A stretch of 64,000 nt of DNA from Holophagaceae bacterium (GCA_016710635.1 JADJVL010000011.1:62001-126000); one strand, 5' to 3'. Positions 47,256-56,799 are shown, numbered from the stretch's first letter. The notes: generated by a model not told the origin, from the letters alone. A program made the numbers and translations.

Positions 47256-50192
47256 ATGCGCCAGTCCCGTTCCCTTGGATTCGCCGCCTGCGCGGCCCTG
47301 CTGGGGCTTCCCCTGGCCGGGCAGAACCTCCAGTCCCGGCGGACCGAAACCCTGAACCTCGTCTATCCCAGCGGTGGCCTCGAGGATCTTTCCTTCCACC
47401 TGGCCCGCTGCTTCGAGAATTCCATGAGTTTCCACCGGAAGCTCTTCGACTACCGGCCCTCGGAACCCGTTTCCATCCGGATGCAGGACTGGGGGGATTT
47501 CGGCCACGGCGGAACCTCGGCGCTCCCCTGGAACTACATCAGCCTGGGCGTTGAGCCCTTCGTGTACACCTACGACACCATGCCGACCAACGAGCGCATG
47601 AACTGGATCATGCACCACGAGTTGGCCCACGTCGTCGCCTCGGACAAGGCCGCGGGGCGGGATCTGGCCTTCCGCCGCTTCTTCCGAGGCAAGGTCGAGG
47701 CCACCAAGGACAATCCTCTCTCCATGTTCTACAGCTACCTGTCAGCGCCCCGCTGGTACGCCCCGCGGTGGTACCACGAAGGCATCGCGACCTTCCTGGA
47801 GACCTGGATGGCCGGCGGCGCGGGCCGCTCCCTGGGCGGCTACGACGAGATGGTCTTCCGCACCATGGTCCTGGAGGACGCCTACTTCTACGATGTGATC
47901 GGCCTGGAATCCGAAGGCACCACCGTGGACTTCCAGACCGGGCAGAACAGCTACCTCTACGGCACCCGCTTCGTCACCTACCTGGGCATGCGCCATGGCC
48001 CGGAAAAGGTCATCGCCTGGTTCGACCGGAAGGAGGGCAGCCACCCCAGCTTCGACGACCAGTTCCAGACGGTCTTCGGCACGTCCCTGCAGTCGGAATG
48101 GCGGACCTGGATCGCCTGGGAGCGCCAGTGGCAGCAGGGCAACCTCGAGCTCATCCGCAAGTTCCCGGTGACCCGGGACGCGCCGGTCACCGCCGCCCCC
48201 CTCGGGAACGTCTCCCGGAGCTTCTACGATCCGTCCCGGCAATGCCTCTATCTGGGACTCAACCGCCCCGCGCACCCGGCCCAGATCGTCTCCCTCGACC
48301 TGGCCAGCGGCCGCGTCAAGCCCCTGGTAGAAGTCTTCGGACCCTCGTTCTACATGGTCACCTCCCTGGCCTACGACGGGACGGCGGGCCGCCTCTACTG
48401 GACGAGCAACCACCGGGCCTGGCGGGACATCAACGAGCTGGACCTGGCCACGGGCCGGCAGCGGATCGTCGTGAAAGGCGGCCGCATCGGCGACCTGGCG
48501 GTGAACCCCGCGGACCACGGCCTCTGGGGCGTCCGCCACAACAACGGCCGCTCGGCCCTGGTGCGGATCACCCCGGCCACCGGGGACTACGACGAGGTCC
48601 TCGCCTTCGCGTACGGGCGGGATCTCATCGACCTCGACATCTCCCCGGACGGCACCCTGCTCACCGGCGCCATGATCGAGGTGAACGGCGCCCAGAAGCT
48701 GGTGGCCTTCCGCATCAAGGACCTCCTGGCGGGCAAGGGGGACTTCGAGACCCTGCACCAGTTCGACAACAATTCCCCGTCGAACTTCGTCTTCACCCCG
48801 GACGGCCGCTACCTGCTGGGCTCGTCCTACTATTCCGGCGTCTCCAACGTGTTCCGCTACGACCGGGAGACGAAGAAGATGGAGGCCCTCACCAACGCCG
48901 ACACGGGCTACTTCCGGCCCATGGCCGGCCCCAGCGGGGACATCCTGGCCTACCGCTACCGGGCCAAGGGCTTCCAGCCCGTGCGCTTTGCCGCGACGGT
49001 GCGGGAGGACGTCAACGCGGTCCACTACCTCGGCCAGGAAGTGGTGGATCGGCATCCCGTGGTGAAGACCTGGAACGCGGGCTCGCCCCTGCGGGTGGAC
49101 CTGGACAAGGTGACCACCTACCTGGGGCCCTACAAGCCCGGCGCGGTCTTCCGGCTCGCCAACCTCTACCCGGTCCTCGAGGGCTACAAGAACAGCGTGG
49201 CCGCCGGATTCCGTTTCAACTTCTCCGATCTCCTGGGCCGCCACTCCGCGGACCTCACCCTCGCCTATTCTCCCGATTCGAAGCTGCAGGGCTCCGAGCG
49301 TTTTCACGCGAAGGCCGGCTACGAGTTCCAGTCCTGGAAGATCCGGGCCGCGCACAACGGGACCGACTTCTACGACCTTTTCGGTCCCACCAAAGTGGGC
49401 CGGAAAGGTGACGCCCTGTCGGTGTCCTACAAGGACTTCCTCCTCTTCGAGCGGCCCAGGGTCATGAGCTACACCGTCACCGGGGCCTACTACGGCAACC
49501 TGGACACGGTGCCCGAATTCCAGAACGTCAGCTCCCCCTACCGGGAATACGCGACCTTCGGGGTCCGCCTCGACTACCAGGACCTGCGCCGGACCGTCGG
49601 GGCCATCGAGGACGAGCGGGGCGTGAAGTGGAGTCTTTCGGGTTTCGCCAGCCGGGTGAACGGGGATGTGTTCCCCCGCTTCCAGGGCACCTTCGACATC
49701 GGCGGGGTCCTGCCCCTCGAACACTCGTCCCTCTGGCTGCGGACCGCCGCGGGCAAGTCCACCGGCGACCGGGCCAACCCGTTCTCCCAGTTCTTCTTCG
49801 GCGGCTTCGGGAACAACTACGTGGACTACCAGGAGGTCAAGCGCTTCCGGGACAGCGCGAGCCTGCCGGGGCTGGAGATCAACGAGATCGGCGGGAACGA
49901 CTTCGGGCGCGTGATGCTGGAATGGGCGCTGCCCCCGATGCACTTCCGGAAGCTGGGCTTCTACGGGCTCTATGCCAACTGGGCGCGGGTGGCCCTTTTC
50001 ACTTCCTACCTGGGCACCGACCTCACCCAGCGGGACTACCGCCGCAACCTCCGGAACGCCGGCCTGCAGCTGGACCTCTCCCTGACGCTCTTTTCGGATC
50101 TCGAATCCACCCTGTCCCTTGGCTACGCCGTGGCCCGGGAAAACGGCCGCAACCACACGGAACTCATGGCCTCCCTCAAAGTGCTGCGGTAG
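47256..50192 (+). CDS. Exported gluzincin-type metalloprotease fused to propeller and probable outer-membrane barrel
   Basis: A 978-residue protein. Signal peptide (ACAALLGLPLAGQ), then a protease-like domain with HELAH at 121-125 and WYHEGIATFLE at 172-182, whose Glu175 could be the third zinc ligand. Residues about 310-640 contain TolB/YVTN-like propeller segments (LDISPDGTLL, VFTPDGRYLLG). From about 655 on, alternating strands with aromatic residues and a strand-like C-terminus (SLKVLR) suggest a beta-barrel. ATG 47256 follows a terminator and GGAGG. The three-part layout in one chain is uncommon; function is inferred. Confidence 0.75.
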   Translation: MRQSRSLGFAACAALLGLPLAGQNLQSRRTETLNLVYPSGGLEDLSFHLARCFENSMSFHRKLFDYRPSEPVSIRMQDWGDFGHGGTSALPWNYISLGVEPFVYTYDTMPTNERMNWIMHHELAHVVASDKAAGRDLAFRRFFRGKVEATKDNPLSMFYSYLSAPRWYAPRWYHEGIATFLETWMAGGAGRSLGGYDEMVFRTMVLEDAYFYDVIGLESEGTTVDFQTGQNSYLYGTRFVTYLGMRHGPEKVIAWFDRKEGSHPSFDDQFQTVFGTSLQSEWRTWIAWERQWQQGNLELIRKFPVTRDAPVTAAPLGNVSRSFYDPSRQCLYLGLNRPAHPAQIVSLDLASGRVKPLVEVFGPSFYMVTSLAYDGTAGRLYWTSNHRAWRDINELDLATGRQRIVVKGGRIGDLAVNPADHGLWGVRHNNGRSALVRITPATGDYDEVLAFAYGRDLIDLDISPDGTLLTGAMIEVNGAQKLVAFRIKDLLAGKGDFETLHQFDNNSPSNFVFTPDGRYLLGSSYYSGVSNVFRYDRETKKMEALTNADTGYFRPMAGPSGDILAYRYRAKGFQPVRFAATVREDVNAVHYLGQEVVDRHPVVKTWNAGSPLRVDLDKVTTYLGPYKPGAVFRLANLYPVLEGYKNSVAAGFRFNFSDLLGRHSADLTLAYSPDSKLQGSERFHAKAGYEFQSWKIRAAHNGTDFYDLFGPTKVGRKGDALSVSYKDFLLFERPRVMSYTVTGAYYGNLDTVPEFQNVSSPYREYATFGVRLDYQDLRRTVGAIEDERGVKWSLSGFASRVNGDVFPRFQGTFDIGGVLPLEHSSLWLRTAAGKSTGDRANPFSQFFFGGFGNNYVDYQEVKRFRDSASLPGLEINEIGGNDFGRVMLEWALPPMHFRKLGFYGLYANWARVALFTSYLGTDLTQRDYRRNLRNAGLQLDLSLTLFSDLESTLSLGYAVARENGRNHTELMASLKVLR

Positions 50193-50223
50193 AACGCGTG
50201 CTCCCCCTGGGACGGACTTCTTC

Positions 50224-51240
50224 ATGAGCCCCGGCGCGATCCTGCGCGTGGGCCTCGGCTTCCTGCCGGTGGCCTGCTTCCTCGCGGGGCTGCTGGGCCT
50301 GGACAGCTTCAAGCTCGTGCGGATGCGGTGGGTGCTGTGGATGGTCGCCTTCGGCCTCCTCGCCGCCGGCGGCAGCTACGGGGTGAACCGGGGGCTGGTG
50401 GACGCGGCGCACCTCGATCCCGTCCTGCTGCGGCGCTTCGTGGCGCCCCTCGTGGAGGAGGGCCTCAAGGGCCTGCCCATCCTCCTCTTCCTCCGGGCCG
50501 GCCGGGCGGGCTTCCTGGTGGACGCGGCCATCTACGGCTTCGCCATCGGGACCGGCTTCGCCCTGGTGGAGAACATCTACTACTTCCTGGCGCTGCCCGA
50601 CGCGACGGTGGCCCTTTGGATCGTCCGGGGCTTCGGGACCGCGGTGATGCACGGGGGCACCACCGCGGTCCTGGCCATGGCCACCAAGGCCGCCCACGAC
50701 CGCAAGGAGTCCCGGGCCTGGGCCCTGGCGCTGCCGGGCTTCGGCGCCGCCCTGGCCATCCACGCGGCCTTCAACGCCTTCCTCCTGCCGCCCATGTGGT
50801 CGGCGGTGGCGGTGCTGGTGGTCCTGCCGCCCCTCATCCTGCTGGCCTTCGAATGGAGCGAGAAGTCCCTCCGGGCCTGGCTGGGTCGGGGCTTCGACCT
50901 CCACGCGGACCTGCTGGAGGCCATCCAGTCCGGAGGCTTCGCCGAAACCCGGCCCGGCCGCTACCTCAGCGTGTTCAAGGACCACTTCGAGGGTCCGATG
51001 CTGGCGGACATGCTGTGCTACCTGCGGCTCTGCACCGAGCTGTCCCTGCGGGCCAAGGGGATCCTCATGCTGCGGGAGAATGGGCTGCCCATCCCCCAGG
51101 ACCCGGAGCTGGAGGAGAAGATCGCGGAGCTGCGCTATCTGCGCAGGAGCATCGGCCGCACCGGCGAGATGGCCCTGTCGCCGCTCCTGCAGCTGAAGGA
51201 CCACGACCTCTGGCAGCTGGAGAACCTGGGCAAGGGCTGA
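50224..51240 (+). CDS. prsW: PrsW-family intramembrane metalloprotease
   Basis: A 338-residue membrane protein with about seven segments. The PrsW motifs are present: VEEGLKGLPI (Glu-Glu and Lys), FALVENIYYF, AVMHGGTTAV and AIHAAFNAF (His). PrsW cleaves the anti-sigma factor RsiW in B. subtilis; an anti-sigma gene lies 4 kb upstream here, which may or may not be related. The last 90 residues are a soluble helical tail. Confidence 0.87.
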   Translation: MSPGAILRVGLGFLPVACFLAGLLGLDSFKLVRMRWVLWMVAFGLLAAGGSYGVNRGLVDAAHLDPVLLRRFVAPLVEEGLKGLPILLFLRAGRAGFLVDAAIYGFAIGTGFALVENIYYFLALPDATVALWIVRGFGTAVMHGGTTAVLAMATKAAHDRKESRAWALALPGFGAALAIHAAFNAFLLPPMWSAVAVLVVLPPLILLAFEWSEKSLRAWLGRGFDLHADLLEAIQSGGFAETRPGRYLSVFKDHFEGPMLADMLCYLRLCTELSLRAKGILMLRENGLPIPQDPELEEKIAELRYLRRSIGRTGEMALSPLLQLKDHDLWQLENLGKG

Positions 51241-51247
51241 GGGGGCA

Positions 51248-52246
51248 TCACCGGTCCGCGGGACCGGTCTCCTCCCGCTTGGGACCTTCGAAGCCGTCGA
51301 AGAGCCGCCGGTGGGCCCGCAGGGACCAGGCGTCGTCCCGTTCGTAGTAGCCCGCCACCCAGGCCTGCAGCCCCTCGAACATGGTCTCCTGGGCTTCTGG
51401 CGTGGCGTACTTGTGGGGCTCCCAGGGCCGCCGGCGGTTGTTGGCGAGGCAGGCGTCCCGGCCCGGATTGAGGAAGACCAGCTCGGTGCAGCGGGGCAGG
51501 AGGGCCTCGATGAGCTCGCCGTAGCAGCCTTCGACGATCCAGCCCGGGTGAGCGCCGGCGAAGGCCTCCAGGTCGGCGCGCACCGCGTCCAGGGGCCGGG
51601 GGACGGCGATGCGGCCCGGCTCCCACACGAGCGTGTCCAGATCCAGGTGCGGGAGGCCGCTGGCTTCGGCGAGACCCTTCGCGCGGGTGGATTTTCCGGA
51701 ACCCGAGTTGCCCAGGATCAGGATGCGGGCCGGCTCCGGCGCCGCCCAGGCGTAGAGGGCCATGTCCCGATCCTCTCCGGGCAGGCGCACCGGGCCCTGG
51801 AGTGTCATGCCGAGGCTTTTCAGCACCCGGATGGAGCCGGCGTTCTCCCCCGTGGTGATGGCGAGGATGCGCCCCAGGCCGAAGGTGCGCCGGCCCCAGG
51901 CGAGGGTCGCGGCCCCCGCCTCCCGGGCGTAGCCGCGGCCGGTGAACCGTTGCAGGAAGGCGAAGCCCAGGTCCGGGGCGGGGAGCCCGTCCCGCTGCAG
52001 GAGGCCGCAGATGCCGGCGGCCTCACCCGTCTCCTTCAGCACCGCGGCGAAGAGGCCGAAGCCGTGGCGGGCGATCATGGCGGCGGGACCCTCGCGGCGG
52101 TAGCGTTCGGCATCCTCGAGGGTCCGGACGCCCCGGTCGCCGATGAGGCGCAGCCATTCCGGATCATTCAGCAGCTCGAGGAGGAAGGGCGCGTCGGCGG
52201 GGTCCAGGTGGCGCAGACGGAGGCGCGGGGTTTCCAGCACGAGCAT
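51248..52246 (-). CDS. GNAT acetyltransferase fused to a P-loop nucleotide kinase-like domain
   Basis: A 332-residue protein with two domains in one frame. Residues 1-168 are a RimJ-type GNAT (LETPRLRLRHLDPADAPFLL, GYAREAGAATLAWG, ENAGSIRVLKSLGM). Residues 172-332 begin ILILGNSGSGKSTRAKGLAE (Walker A) and resemble the small adenylate-kinase/topology-modulator family (PHLDLDTLVWEPG, WIVEGCYGEL). The junction YAWAAPEPARILI contains no stop or start that would suggest two genes. Convergent with prsW. Confidence 0.82.
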   Translation of the reverse strand: MLVLETPRLRLRHLDPADAPFLLELLNDPEWLRLIGDRGVRTLEDAERYRREGPAAMIARHGFGLFAAVLKETGEAAGICGLLQRDGLPAPDLGFAFLQRFTGRGYAREAGAATLAWGRRTFGLGRILAITTGENAGSIRVLKSLGMTLQGPVRLPGEDRDMALYAWAAPEPARILILGNSGSGKSTRAKGLAEASGLPHLDLDTLVWEPGRIAVPRPLDAVRADLEAFAGAHPGWIVEGCYGELIEALLPRCTELVFLNPGRDACLANNRRRPWEPHKYATPEAQETMFEGLQAWVAGYYERDDAWSLRAHRRLFDGFEGPKREETGPADR

Positions 52247-52253
52247 GGGGGGT

Positions 52254-52649
52254 CTACTCGTTGATGTTGTCGAGGGCCGACAGGCGGTAGGCGCCGTTCC
52301 GCTGGGTGAAGATGAAGCGGATGGGGTAGCCGCCCACCTCGCAGAAGGCTTCGAAGGAATCCTTCGCGCCTTCGGTGCGCTCCGGCGTGGCCGCCAGGAG
52401 GCAGGCCTTCGTGGCCGGGGGGAAGAGGGTCTTCCACTTCGCCTTCAGTGCCGCCGGGGTGGCGATGGCACCGCCGAACTCGTTGCTGCGCAGGGGGAAG
52501 CGGGTGACCTTGGCGAGGGCCCCGGCATCGTCGGCGCGCAGGGCCGCCTGGAAGGCTGACCACGCCGCAATCATTTCGGGTGGAAAGGAAGGTTGTTGCG
52601 CGGGGGCCTGGCGCAACAGGGCGGGGGGCGGGGCCGGGAAGGCGATCAC
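52254..52649 (-). CDS. Small protein of unknown function
   Basis: 131 residues from GTG 52649, overlapping the upstream stop by 3 bp, so it is coupled to the DUF3224 gene. An alpha/beta pattern with WSAFQAALRADDAG and FRSLL-like helices and a C-terminal strand pair (IRFIFTQRNGAYRLSAL) recalls NTF2-like folds, weakly. The N-terminal 20 residues are Pro/Ala rich; no clear signal peptide. Confidence 0.6.
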   Translation of the reverse strand: MIAFPAPPPALLRQAPAQQPSFPPEMIAAWSAFQAALRADDAGALAKVTRFPLRSNEFGGAIATPAALKAKWKTLFPPATKACLLAATPERTEGAKDSFEAFCEVGGYPIRFIFTQRNGAYRLSALDNINE

Positions 52650-53110
52650 TTCGCCGCCGCTTCCGGCAGGGTGTATTCGAAATCGTAGAAGTGCTTGCCG
52701 CCGGTGATGGTGATGGCCATCTTCCCGGCGAGGCCCTGGAGGCCCTCCGTGCCGGAATCCGGCACCACGGTGACGGAGAGCTGGAAGGACCCGTGGGCCA
52801 TGGTGCCGCTGTGCTGCAGGACGAAGGAGCCCTTGCGCCCCTTCAACGAGCCGGTCACCCGCTCCATGGCCACGTAGCCCGCGGAGCCCTTGGTGTCCGT
52901 CGCGGCGGTGAGCATCTGGCCCTTGCCGGCGGCTTCTAGATCCCCGTGGAAGGCCTTGTCCAGAAACATGCGGCCGAGGCCCGGGCCCAGTTCCTCCTTG
53001 GCGGGTTCGACCTTCACCTCGAAGGGGCCGGTGGCGTGGACCGGCGGTGCCGGAGGCTGGGGCGCCGGGGCTTGCAGGGACAGGAGGAAGAGGGGCAGCA
53101 GCAGGGGCAT
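52646..53110 (-). CDS. DUF3224 domain protein, exported
   Basis: A 154-residue protein with a short signal peptide (LLLPLFLLSLQAPA) and a DUF3224 domain: KAFHGDLEAAGKGQML, GSAGYVAMERVTGSLKGRKG, SFVLQHSGTM, VVPDSGTEGLQGLAGKM and GKHFYDFEYTLPE. The family folds as a small barrel related to allene oxide cyclase-like lipocalins; function unknown. Most members are cytosolic, so the signal peptide is notable. Confidence 0.85.
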   Translation of the reverse strand: MPLLLPLFLLSLQAPAPQPPAPPVHATGPFEVKVEPAKEELGPGLGRMFLDKAFHGDLEAAGKGQMLTAATDTKGSAGYVAMERVTGSLKGRKGSFVLQHSGTMAHGSFQLSVTVVPDSGTEGLQGLAGKMAITITGGKHFYDFEYTLPEAAAK

Positions 53111-53129
53111 GGAGGGCTCCGGAATGGGT

Positions 53130-53657
53130 TCAGGTGCGAGGCGGGTCGTCGTGGGGGGCGAAGCGTTCCGCCTTTGTGTGGAACTCGTCCTTCCACACCT
53201 TCCGGGGAATGTCCGGAACCTCCTTTTCCGCCTGGCGCTGCCGCCGGTGGAGGCGCCGGGCGGCCCAGAGGGCGAGGAGCAGCAGGGGTTCGGGGTATTC
53301 CATCAGGAGGCGCACCGGTGTGAGGAGGAACTGGTCCGGGCGGGCGCCTCCGGCGAAATAGTTCTCGAGGATCCAGACCGATTCCTCCGGCGCGAGGGAG
53401 GCGGCCTCCTCCCGGGTGAGGCGCAGGGTGCGGCCCGTGCCGTCCTCCCGGGCCCACACCTTGCCGGTGATGCGGCCCTCCTCGTCCCGGTCCACCAGGG
53501 TGATCTCCACCTTGGCGACCCGGGGCCGCTGCCAGTTCCCGAAGGGCGCGAAGACCACCAGCATGGCCTGGACCAGCATCAGGAATCCGATGAGGGTGAC
53601 CAGGGCCCAGAGGGCGATGAGGCCGGACCAGCGCCAGGCGTTCGGGGAGAGGGCCAT
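53130..53657 (-). CDS. Membrane protein of unknown function
   Basis: 175 residues with one strong N-terminal membrane segment (ALWALVTLIGFLMLVQAMLVVF) and a second hydrophobic stretch near 120-140 (PLLLLALWAARRL). Between them is a soluble, strand-rich piece. ATG 53657 is chosen because the residues upstream look non-coding. No family recognised; it precedes the DUF3224 gene on the same strand. Confidence 0.6.
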   Translation of the reverse strand: MALSPNAWRWSGLIALWALVTLIGFLMLVQAMLVVFAPFGNWQRPRVAKVEITLVDRDEEGRITGKVWAREDGTGRTLRLTREEAASLAPEESVWILENYFAGGARPDQFLLTPVRLLMEYPEPLLLLALWAARRLHRRQRQAEKEVPDIPRKVWKDEFHTKAERFAPHDDPPRT

Positions 53658-53855
53658 GGGAGGAGTATTCCAGAGCGGGGGTTCGGAGAGCGCCGAGGCT
53701 GGTAATTTCCCATGTGTTTTCCACCAGGACTGGTGCTTCGGGTGATGGAGGTCACGGGCCTCATCGCAGAAAAGCGGCAACGAAACACACTATGTGTTCC
53801 ATCCTGCGGCAATACCCCGAGCACCCATCACCCATCACCCCCACGAGGAGGCCCC

Positions 53856-54770
53856 ATGTTCCACCGCACGCTCCAGGTCCTGACGCTCTGCGCCCTGGCC
53901 GCCCCCGCCACCGGCTGGGCCCAAAGCAACGACGCCGGCCGGCCCAGGCCCAAGGCCACCACCGCGGCCTTTGTGGTGAGCAACCCCTGCACCACCATCA
54001 CCGGCACCATGGGCAGCAATTCCGCGGGCTATCCGGGCACCTCCGGGACCCAGGCTTCCCGGATCAGCCGGGATGGCGGGACCTGGACCTGCGGCCTCAC
54101 CAAGGGCTGGCCCGGCAGCCTCGGCGGCACCTTCCCTTACGACGCCTACACCTTCACCAACGGGACCGGCTCCTCCCAGTGCGTCACCTTCACCCTGGCC
54201 AACCCCGGCAGCACCTTCATACACCTGATCATCTACACGACCTCCTACAACTCCGCCGCCATCGCCACCAACTACTTCTCGGATTGCGGCGGCAGCACCG
54301 CCGGCGGGCAGGGCTATCCGTCCAGCTCCGTGGGCGTGACCGTGGCCGCGGGCCAGACCATCGTCGCCGTGGTGCAGGGCCTCGACATGACCGCGTCGGG
54401 ACAGGCCTACACCCTCGCCTACGACAACATCTGCGTCGCCTACGACCGCAGCTACCTCGACAACAACGGCAACTCGATGATCTGCTACAACTCCTCCACC
54501 GGGGACTACAAGTGGTCGATCCTCAAGGGCTACGGCGCGGGCCAGACCTTCGCCGACAAGGCCGTGGTCTCCAATGGCGGGAACTCCCTGATGAGCGCGC
54601 CGGGCAACCCCAAGGTGCTCTCCTTCAACTACCTGCCCTACCTGCATTCCGCCGCGGGTTCCTTCGTGAACAACGCCTACCCTGGCTACGCCTACAGCGT
54701 CCTCTCCGATTCGAACACCCTGAACAATCCACCCTCGCCTTGCGTCACGGTGGTCGGCAAGGTCCAGTAG
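53856..54770 (+). CDS. Secreted protein with PPC-like beta domain
   Basis: A 304-residue protein with signal peptide (LTLCALAAPATGWAQ). It is rich in Ser, Thr, Gly, Asn and Tyr, as secreted proteins often are. YDAYTFTNGTGSSQCVTFTL and VAAGQTIVAVVQGLD fit a bacterial pre-peptidase C-terminal (PPC-like) jelly-roll that commonly accompanies secreted enzymes, but no enzyme domain is present. Four or five Cys could form disulfides. CGAGGAGG precedes ATG 53856. Confidence 0.72.
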   Translation: MFHRTLQVLTLCALAAPATGWAQSNDAGRPRPKATTAAFVVSNPCTTITGTMGSNSAGYPGTSGTQASRISRDGGTWTCGLTKGWPGSLGGTFPYDAYTFTNGTGSSQCVTFTLANPGSTFIHLIIYTTSYNSAAIATNYFSDCGGSTAGGQGYPSSSVGVTVAAGQTIVAVVQGLDMTASGQAYTLAYDNICVAYDRSYLDNNGNSMICYNSSTGDYKWSILKGYGAGQTFADKAVVSNGGNSLMSAPGNPKVLSFNYLPYLHSAAGSFVNNAYPGYAYSVLSDSNTLNNPPSPCVTVVGKVQ

Positions 54771-54834
54771 GACCGTCTTCAGCAACGGTTCCAGGGCGGG
54801 GCGGTTTTCCGCTCCGCCCTTGCCATGCCCGGGG

Positions 54835-56076
54835 TCAGGGTCCCGGCGCCAGCCAGGCCAGCAGCTGCGCCGTCACCTCGGCGCGGCCCAGGAGCTGCAA
54901 GTGGTTCGTGCCATGGACGAGCCACTGCCGTTCCGGGGGAAAGGCCAGGGTGCGGGCGGCGTCCGCGTGGCGGCCGAGGGCGCTGGCCACCGGCACGAGC
55001 CCGTCGCCGATGGGGTCTTCCAAGGAGAGCCCCGGCCCCGGCGCGGTGGTGCCCGCCACGGCGAAGCAGGCCACCCCGGCGGGCAGGGGCACCGGCGTGC
55101 GGGCGTCCGGGCGGCTGGCGAAGCGGTCGCCGCCCTCGCCATCCGCATCCAGGAGGTGGCCGTAGCGCAGGTCGGTGATGCCGGCGCTGCGCAGCTGGCC
55201 GATGCGGGCGAAGGGGGCGGTGAGGGGCGCGGCGCCGAGGAGGGCTTCCAGACGGTTGCCCGCCCGCTCCAGGGGGGCGCCGTGGTGGGGCGTGCCGAGA
55301 AAGACGATGCGCTTCAGGCGTGCCGGCCAGTTCCGGCCTTCCTGCCCGGCGGCGTGCAGGGCGCTGCGGATCAGCAGGCCGCCCATGCTGTGGGCCAGCA
55401 CGGTGAGCTCCTCGAGGGCGGTGGGCCAGGCTTCCACCAGCCGCTCCAACTGCGTCGAGAGGGCGCGGCCGTTCTCGGCGACGTGGAGGCCCGAGTTGTA
55501 GCGCAGGTGCAGGAGGGTGGCGTCCAGGGCCGGGGCGAGGGCCGCGCCATGGTCGGTGACGCGGCCGTCCCGCTCCGAGCGCCACTGCAGGTCGTTCATG
55601 CACAGGCCGTGGATCAGCAGCAGCACCCGGCCCTTCGCTCCTGGCAGGGCGGCCAGGGCTGTTCCGTCCAGGTCCACGCACCTGTGGCGCAGGGTCATGG
55701 GCAGGGCGAGGGGATTGCCATCGGCGGCGAGGCGGTCCCCGAGGACGCCGTTGAGGGCCGCCAGCACGGCGTCGCGTTCCGGGGAGCCAGGGCCGGCGGC
55801 TTCGGCGGCCTCCAGCGCGGGCCGCAGGGCTTCCAGCGTGGACTCGGTGCTGCGTCCCACGAGGCGGGTGACGCGGTGGATCGCGTGGTAGATCAGGCCG
55901 GTGAGGCCCCGGGTGCGTCCCGGCGTCGCGCCCGCCGCCAGGCCGAGGGCCGCCAGCACCGAGGCATGGGCGCTTTCGGCGAGGCGGGCGGCCTCGGCGG
56001 TGCCCGCGGCGGCGAGCCGGGCCGCGCCCTGGAGGTCCGAGGCGCGGAGGTGCTTGCGGGACGAAGGTCGGGCCAT
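54835..56076 (-). CDS. Alpha/beta hydrolase, PGAP1/lipase-like
   Basis: A 413-residue protein. Helical N-terminal 140 residues (Ala-rich) precede an alpha/beta hydrolase: VLLLIHGLCMNDLQW (oxyanion), LTVLAHSMGGLLIRS (nucleophile Ser), FLGTPHHGAPLER, PIGDGLVPVASA (Asp) and VHGTNHLQLLG (His). The triad is complete. The pattern is that of cytosolic lipases/esterases of the PGAP1-like group. ATG 56076 is used. Confidence 0.82.
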   Translation of the reverse strand: MARPSSRKHLRASDLQGAARLAAAGTAEAARLAESAHASVLAALGLAAGATPGRTRGLTGLIYHAIHRVTRLVGRSTESTLEALRPALEAAEAAGPGSPERDAVLAALNGVLGDRLAADGNPLALPMTLRHRCVDLDGTALAALPGAKGRVLLLIHGLCMNDLQWRSERDGRVTDHGAALAPALDATLLHLRYNSGLHVAENGRALSTQLERLVEAWPTALEELTVLAHSMGGLLIRSALHAAGQEGRNWPARLKRIVFLGTPHHGAPLERAGNRLEALLGAAPLTAPFARIGQLRSAGITDLRYGHLLDADGEGGDRFASRPDARTPVPLPAGVACFAVAGTTAPGPGLSLEDPIGDGLVPVASALGRHADAARTLAFPPERQWLVHGTNHLQLLGRAEVTAQLLAWLAPGP

Positions 56077-56134
56077 GGCGGAGGGCTCCCGCTTCACGGT
56101 AGCGGGAAGCGCCTCAGCCCACCCCGAACCAGCC

Positions 56135-56716
56135 TCAGTTCGCCCCGAACCAGCCTTCGGCCCGCGCCGCGTCGAGGCGGGCTTCGAGGTAGTCCCACAG
56201 GGCGGGACAGCCGGCGCGGATCGGCGGTCCCACCCGGCGCACCACGCGGTCGTGGCTGATGCCGTTCTCCCGCCAGCTCTGGCCGCGGTTGGCGAGGTTG
56301 AGGAGCACGGGCATGGCCCGGTCCGCGGCGTGGGCGAAGCGGGCCTCCCGGGTGGCGTTGTCGTCGAACTCCTGCCACAGGGCCAGGAACGCGGCGCCCT
56401 GGCCCTCCGGCAGCAGGCCGAAGATGCGCCGCACGGCGGCGGTCTCCGCGGCCTTCTGGGCGGACCAGTCGGCGTCGGCGTAGACGAAGGTGTCCCCGGC
56501 GTCGATCTCGCCGATGTCGTGGACCAGCAGCATGGCGATGACGCGAGAGAGATCCGTTCCCGGCTCCGCGTGGGGCGCCAGGGAGGCCGCGAGAAGGGCG
56601 ATCTGCCAGCTGTGCTCGGCGGAATTCTCGTAGCGGTCCAGGCCCAGGGGCCGCGTCTTCCGGGCGACGCCCTTGAGCTTGTCCAGTTCCAGGATGAAGT
56701 CGACGATGGGCTGCAT
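56135..56716 (-). CDS. HD-domain 5'-nucleotidase, YfbR-like
   Basis: A 193-residue HD protein: YENSAEHSWQIALLAASL (first His), LLVHDIGEIDAGD (HD pair) and, further on, HAADRAMPVLLNLAN (Asp). This matches YfbR-type 5'-deoxynucleotidases and related HD_3 proteins. The start is ATG 56716 (MQPIVDFI); ATG 56743 would add nine residues. It lies 58 bp upstream of the lipase-like gene. Confidence 0.83.
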   Translation of the reverse strand: MQPIVDFILELDKLKGVARKTRPLGLDRYENSAEHSWQIALLAASLAPHAEPGTDLSRVIAMLLVHDIGEIDAGDTFVYADADWSAQKAAETAAVRRIFGLLPEGQGAAFLALWQEFDDNATREARFAHAADRAMPVLLNLANRGQSWRENGISHDRVVRRVGPPIRAGCPALWDYLEARLDAARAEGWFGAN

Positions 56717-56799
56717 GGGTCCTCGGGTGGCTGCTGCGGGCATCGTGAGGCAAGCCGCGCGCCTTGACCAGGGGTGCGGGAGCCCACTCCGGAACCGTT

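Noticed and set aside
53825..53845. Short CACCCATCACCC direct repeat as a regulatory element
   Set aside because: Only two and a half copies; cannot be separated from chance.
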